DNA from: Photobacterium sp. TY1-4
GTDB taxonomy: Bacteria; Pseudomonadota; Gammaproteobacteria; Enterobacterales; Vibrionaceae
Assembly (NCBI RefSeq): GCF_025398175.1
Contig: NZ_CP099735.1
Span: 1,364,001-1,428,000, forward strand
Reading direction: 5' to 3'
Length of the DNA stretch: 64,000 bases
Position numbers and translations under genes: made by a program. Each line of letters starts with the position of its first letter. The first letter of the stretch is position 1. The notes under the pieces were generated by a model. It saw only the letters and a list, made by a program, of their open reading frames with translations, had not been told where the DNA came from and did no database searches. Shown here one piece after another: positions 61,126 to 64,000 of the stretch.

Positions 61126-61425
61126 TCAGCTTTCCATCACAATATCAACAATTTGACCATTTTCATCAAATGAAACGCTTATTAGGTAATTAGTGACATC
61201 ATTGGGTAAAGTGAAATCATAAACGTCGTCCTCGGCGTAAGTTAATATAAGTGCAGACAAAACGTCATCGAAGCTTGGATTTTCTTTACCTATAATTTCT
61301 AGCCATACTGTTGCGGGGAGTTCATCTAAATGATGAGATACGAACAAGTCGATACCGTATTCACCTGACTCTGTTCCGTGTGAGGCTCTTATAGCTTCCA
61401 AAGCTAACTCTACTTTTTTATCCAT
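61126..61425 (-). CDS. Small unknown acidic protein (cassette-like gene)
   Basis: A 99-residue acidic protein starting MDKKVELALEAIRASHG, with LFVSHHLDELPATVWLEI in the middle. No signal peptide, no membrane span, no motif I can name with confidence; the layout is like small DUF proteins or immunity-type proteins. GGGGGAGA lies before the ATG. It is bounded on both sides by IS110-type remnants and TATAAC/GTTATA sequences, in the same orientation as the neighbouring cassette-like genes. Confidence 0.65.
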   Translation of the reverse strand: MDKKVELALEAIRASHGTESGEYGIDLFVSHHLDELPATVWLEIIGKENPSFDDVLSALILTYAEDDVYDFTLPNDVTNYLISVSFDENGQIVDIVMES

Positions 61426-61457
61426 TTCAAATCTCCCCCAGATATCGAGAAAAACAT

Positions 61458-61879
61458 AACGAATGACATGGACTCCCCCTCATCAGGCTTTGCCACACTT
61501 GGTAAGTCTGATTACGAAATCGCTGGAGGCCACCATGTCACTATCTGTCTATTGCATTGATTTAACCAAACATAGCTTCAGTATCCACGGTGAGGATCAC
61601 CAAGGCAAGCTGTTGATCCACAAAACAATATCACGATCGAAAGTTCTCTCGACGTTTGCCAATATCCCACCGGCAATTATCAGGATGGAAGCCTGTGGGG
61701 CCTCTCATTACTGGGCCCGGGAGCTGGCTAAACTCGGTCATACGCCAAAGATCATGGCATCAAAATATGTGGCGCCTTTCAGAACGAGGGCCAAAAACGA
61801 TCTCAATGACACCGTCGCGATTTGTGTGGTTGTTGTCCGTCCTTCAACGTACGACCGAACTCAGGCGGTAACCCATTGA
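61458..61879 (+). pseudogene. IS110-family transposase remnant, copy B
   Basis: From the ATG at 61535 it reads MSLSVYCIDLTKHSFSIHGE and then the same N-terminal DEDD region as copy A, for 114 residues to the stop at 61879, against about 340 for a full IS110 transposase. Only the first third is left, so it is inactive. The 5' sequence CGAATGACATGGACTCCCCC is shared with copy A. Confidence 0.78.
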
Positions 61880-62045
61880 AGTGAAACACAGCGTGATCAC
61901 TTCCAGGCTGCGCTCGCCCTGAAGAAAGCCGCAGGCGCAACGCCCACCGAATCCCAAACGAGCAATTTGCTTAATAAGGCCGTCCGGGCTTGTCCAACAC
62001 CCGGATAGAAGTGTCGGCTGCGCGACACGTATCCTTATTTGTTAT
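61868..62045. repeat. 178-base repeat, copy B
   Basis: Nearly the same as 60938-61115 (differences such as AAACACAGCGTG for AAACAAAGCATG). Here it is continuous with the IS110-type remnant on its left, showing the state before the IS21-type insertion. It ends two bases before the stop of the HEPN-motif gene. Confidence 0.85.
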
Positions 62046-62046
62046 A

Positions 62047-62673
62047 TTAATTTTCACCGCTCACGCTGACATAAAGATCTGTCAAAAAATGGCAGTATGT
62101 ATCGACACAATGCACTGTAAAACCAGACTGTAAAATAACTTTGTTATCGTCTGTAATATCTAAATGTTCACTTTGCTTTATGTAACCTCGAAGAACTTTA
62201 TTGCCTGTTTTTATTGTTCCATCAGCATGAACTAGGCTGTTACGAATTTGCTGTATAAATAGTACTTCTTTCCACGCTTCATTATTTTTCGGGAAGTTTA
62301 CGAGCGCTATTTTTTCTAGATACTTTTGACATTGGTCTATGATCCCATTAGAAGCGAGATCTTTTATTTTGATTGGACTATCGATAGCGTTTTCATAAGT
62401 CTCACATAACTGCTGCATTTGATGCTCTAGAACAGAATAAGAGACTATTACTTCTGCTCGACGCTGAATTGAAGGAAAAATATTTTCGATTTCATCTAAG
62501 TCTACATCATGAGATTCAAGAGTAACTTCACTTGGCAAAGAGCCTGTATCCCGCATTTTGATTTTTAACTCGGTAACTTGTGTCGCAAGGAAGTCTTCGA
62601 CTAGAAGCGCATGTAAGCGATATGAGTCTAAATCTGAGCAAAACTTGCCATATTGAAACGAGCTAAAAGTCAC
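62047..62673 (-). CDS. HEPN-motif protein of unknown function (cassette-like gene)
   Basis: A 208-residue protein, mostly helical. FIQQIRNSLVHADG contains RNxxxH (R144, N145, H149), the active-site pattern of HEPN-type ribonucleases, set in the usual helix after a helical N-terminal half. HEPN proteins act in toxin-antitoxin and phage-defence systems; no antitoxin gene is adjacent, apart from the unknown 99-residue gene one cassette away. AT-rich, and bounded by an attC-like palindrome on the right and by the 178-base repeat on the left. The HEPN call rests on the motif and fold impression only. Confidence 0.6.
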   Translation of the reverse strand: MTFSSFQYGKFCSDLDSYRLHALLVEDFLATQVTELKIKMRDTGSLPSEVTLESHDVDLDEIENIFPSIQRRAEVIVSYSVLEHQMQQLCETYENAIDSPIKIKDLASNGIIDQCQKYLEKIALVNFPKNNEAWKEVLFIQQIRNSLVHADGTIKTGNKVLRGYIKQSEHLDITDDNKVILQSGFTVHCVDTYCHFLTDLYVSVSGEN

Positions 62674-62690
62674 TATTATCTCCCAATTAA

Positions 62691-62788
62691 TATAACGCCT
62701 TGCTAAGCGGCGTGAAATAGTTGGCTAAACTTGCGAGGAACGAGCGTGAGCCAACTGTTTCACGTCCGTCTAAGCAACTTGTTATAAC
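62691..62788. other. Integron attC-like recombination site
   Basis: A 98-base imperfect palindrome: TATAACGCCTTGCTAAGCGG at the left and the matching CCGTCTAAGCAACTTGTTATAAC at the right, with a long inner stem CGTGAAATAGTTGGCT / AGCCAACTGTTTCACG. Outer TATAAC/GTTATA boxes and the inner mismatch pattern are those of attC sites of Vibrio-type cassette arrays. No integrase gene is in the window. Confidence 0.75.
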
Positions 62789-62792
62789 TCTA

Positions 62793-63949
62793 AATAGCTG
62801 TTCCTAATAGTAGATCTTTCAGGGAAGGGAACTCAGTCCAAATTGTGCGATCTGATCAGTTACCACACCAAATCATATCCACGCAGAGGACTGAGCAATG
62901 GCCATCATAGCACCGATTCCACGTCCGGAACGTCGAAGAATGCACAAAGCGATTCAATCAACAGCAGATAAAGGTTTTGCCCGTCGATTAATTGCACTTC
63001 TTGCCCTGCATGATGGTAAGTCTATCGTTGAAGTTCATGCCCTGACTGGTGCTGCTCGCTCCTCTATCGGACGCTGGATTAACTGGTTTACTGAGTGTGG
63101 TATGGACGGGTTGAAATCAATGGATACCGGCCGTCCACCGCTGTTACCCATGAATGAAATGCTTTCTATGTTAGTACTTCTGATTCAGCTATCACCACAG
63201 GATTTAGGATATCAGCGAAGCCGCTGGAGTACCGAGCTGCTGACACTGGAATTGAACAAATTGTTTCGTTCATCCGTTGCCGCCTCAACTGTCCGTCGCT
63301 GGTTACCTAAAGCTGGCATTGTTTGGCGACGAGCAGCGCCAACACTCTGTATCAGAGATCCGCATCGCACTGAAAAGATGGATAAAATCAATCAAGCCTT
63401 AGCCAATTGCTCTGCAAGACATCCTGTCTTTTACGAGGATGAAGTTGATATCAATTTAAACCCTAAAATCGGTGCTGATTGGGTGATGAAAGGCCAGCAA
63501 AAACGCGTCCCGACACCGGGAAAAAATGAAAAACACTATCTTGCGGGAGCGCTTCATTCGGCAACAGGCAAGGTGTTATATGTCAGCAGCTGTAGCAAAA
63601 ACTCAGAGTTATTCATCGCGATGTTAGAGAAACTCAAGCGCCACTATCGTGGCGCAAAAACGATCACACTTATCCTGGATAACTACATCATTCATAAGAG
63701 CCGAAAAACACAAGCCTGGCTAAAACAAAATCCCAAGTTCATTTTGCTGTTTCAGCCTGTTTATTCGCCTTGGGTCAATGTTATCGAGCGGCTGTGGAAT
63801 GCGCTGCATGAAACCATCACACGGAACCACAAATGTAGCTATATGTGGCAACTTCTTCGGCAGGTGAAGTTCTTCATGGACAACGTATCACCATTTCCAG
63901 GAGGCGGGCATGGGATTATCAAAATGTAGCACTATTAGGATCAGCTATT
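62793..63949 (+). mobile_element. Complete IS630-family insertion sequence (1157 bp)
   Basis: Ends are AATAGCTGTTCCTAATAG (62793) and its inverted partner ending CAGCTATT (63949; AATAGCTGATCCTAATAG on the other strand). TA lies on each side (62791-62792 and 63950-63951), the target duplication of the IS630/mariner group. It sits just beyond the attC-like site. Confidence 0.9.
62898..63929 (+). CDS. IS630-family transposase
   Basis: An intact 343-residue transposase: N-terminal helix-turn-helix (ALTGAARSSIGRWINWF), then the DDE core with FYEDEVDINLNPKIG, LILDNYIIHKSRKTQ and YSPWVNVIERLWNALHETIT carrying the three acidic residues. GAGGA-type ribosome site before the ATG. It fills the complete element. 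Confidence 0.94.
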   Translation: MAIIAPIPRPERRRMHKAIQSTADKGFARRLIALLALHDGKSIVEVHALTGAARSSIGRWINWFTECGMDGLKSMDTGRPPLLPMNEMLSMLVLLIQLSPQDLGYQRSRWSTELLTLELNKLFRSSVAASTVRRWLPKAGIVWRRAAPTLCIRDPHRTEKMDKINQALANCSARHPVFYEDEVDINLNPKIGADWVMKGQQKRVPTPGKNEKHYLAGALHSATGKVLYVSSCSKNSELFIAMLEKLKRHYRGAKTITLILDNYIIHKSRKTQAWLKQNPKFILLFQPVYSPWVNVIERLWNALHETITRNHKCSYMWQLLRQVKFFMDNVSPFPGGGHGIIKM

Positions 63950-63951
63950 TA

Positions 63952-64000
63952 GCCTAATTACAGTTTCAATATTTTCAGAATAGTCATCAAGGCAAAGTTC
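63952..64000. other. End of window beyond the IS630 element
   Basis: Only 49 bases of AT-rich sequence remain. They may belong to the next cassette, but nothing can be called. Confidence 0.3.

Overview
The window reads as chromosomal DNA of a marine-type gammaproteobacterium, most like Vibrionales or a close relative such as Aeromonadales. The evidence is a PrtV-type M6 protease, the GntR-prpB-prpC-acnD-prpF methylcitrate operon order, an EntF/VabF-style catechol siderophore locus, and what look like integron cassettes with attC-type palindromes. By eye the core is GC-rich (not computed). The islands at about 23.3-24.4 kb and 57.7-62.7 kb are clearly AT-richer and carry the insertion sequences. 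No rRNA, tRNA or CRISPR array was found.

Layout. 1-6.5 kb: propionate catabolism on the minus strand (GntR regulator, prpB, prpC, acnD, start of prpF), with a series of ATTGTCGACAAT-type operators upstream. 6.5-9.8 kb: a PrtV-like secreted metalloprotease and a small secreted protein that resembles only the protease propeptide. 10.1-17.4 kb: a LysR regulator divergent from a TRAP transporter and a three-part FAD/[2Fe-2S] amine or amino-acid dehydrogenase (HcnABC/hydroxyproline-dehydrogenase type), ending in RidA. 17.4-21.7 kb: a MocR regulator divergent from a cyanide-insensitive-type bd oxidase (cioA, cioB and a 50-residue DUF2474-like subunit). 21.7-25.5 kb: an ISAs1-family element nested in an IS256-family transposase remnant, then an AT-rich pair of unknown genes, a small membrane protein and a helix-hairpin-helix protein.

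25.5-54.8 kb is a large iron-acquisition locus: fepB-, fepD-, fepG- and fepC-like import genes, an EntS-like exporter, a 2844-residue NRPS with domain order C-A-T-E-C-A-T-TE, MbtH, a Fes-like esterase, a TonB-dependent receptor, a polar amino-acid ABC importer, a stand-alone VibH-like condensation enzyme, a DAHP synthase, and entA, entC, entE and entB. Seven Fur-box-like sites sit in front of these units. DAHP synthase feeds chorismate; EntC, EntB and EntA make 2,3-dihydroxybenzoate (DHB); EntE loads it on the EntB carrier domain. The NRPS should then make DHB-D-X-L-Ser, with X probably a cationic residue, and oligomerise it through the TE. The VibH-like enzyme has no obvious place in that assembly line, so the same DHB pool may feed a second, amide-type product. 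No phosphopantetheinyl transferase is present in the window.

54.8-57.8 kb: a periplasmic molybdopterin-fold protein translationally coupled to a GGDEF-EAL protein. 57.7-64 kb: an array of minus-strand cassette-like genes (a GNAT acetyltransferase, an unknown, a HEPN-motif protein) separated by attC-like sequences and IS110-type remnants, with a complete IS21-family element and a complete IS630-family element inserted.
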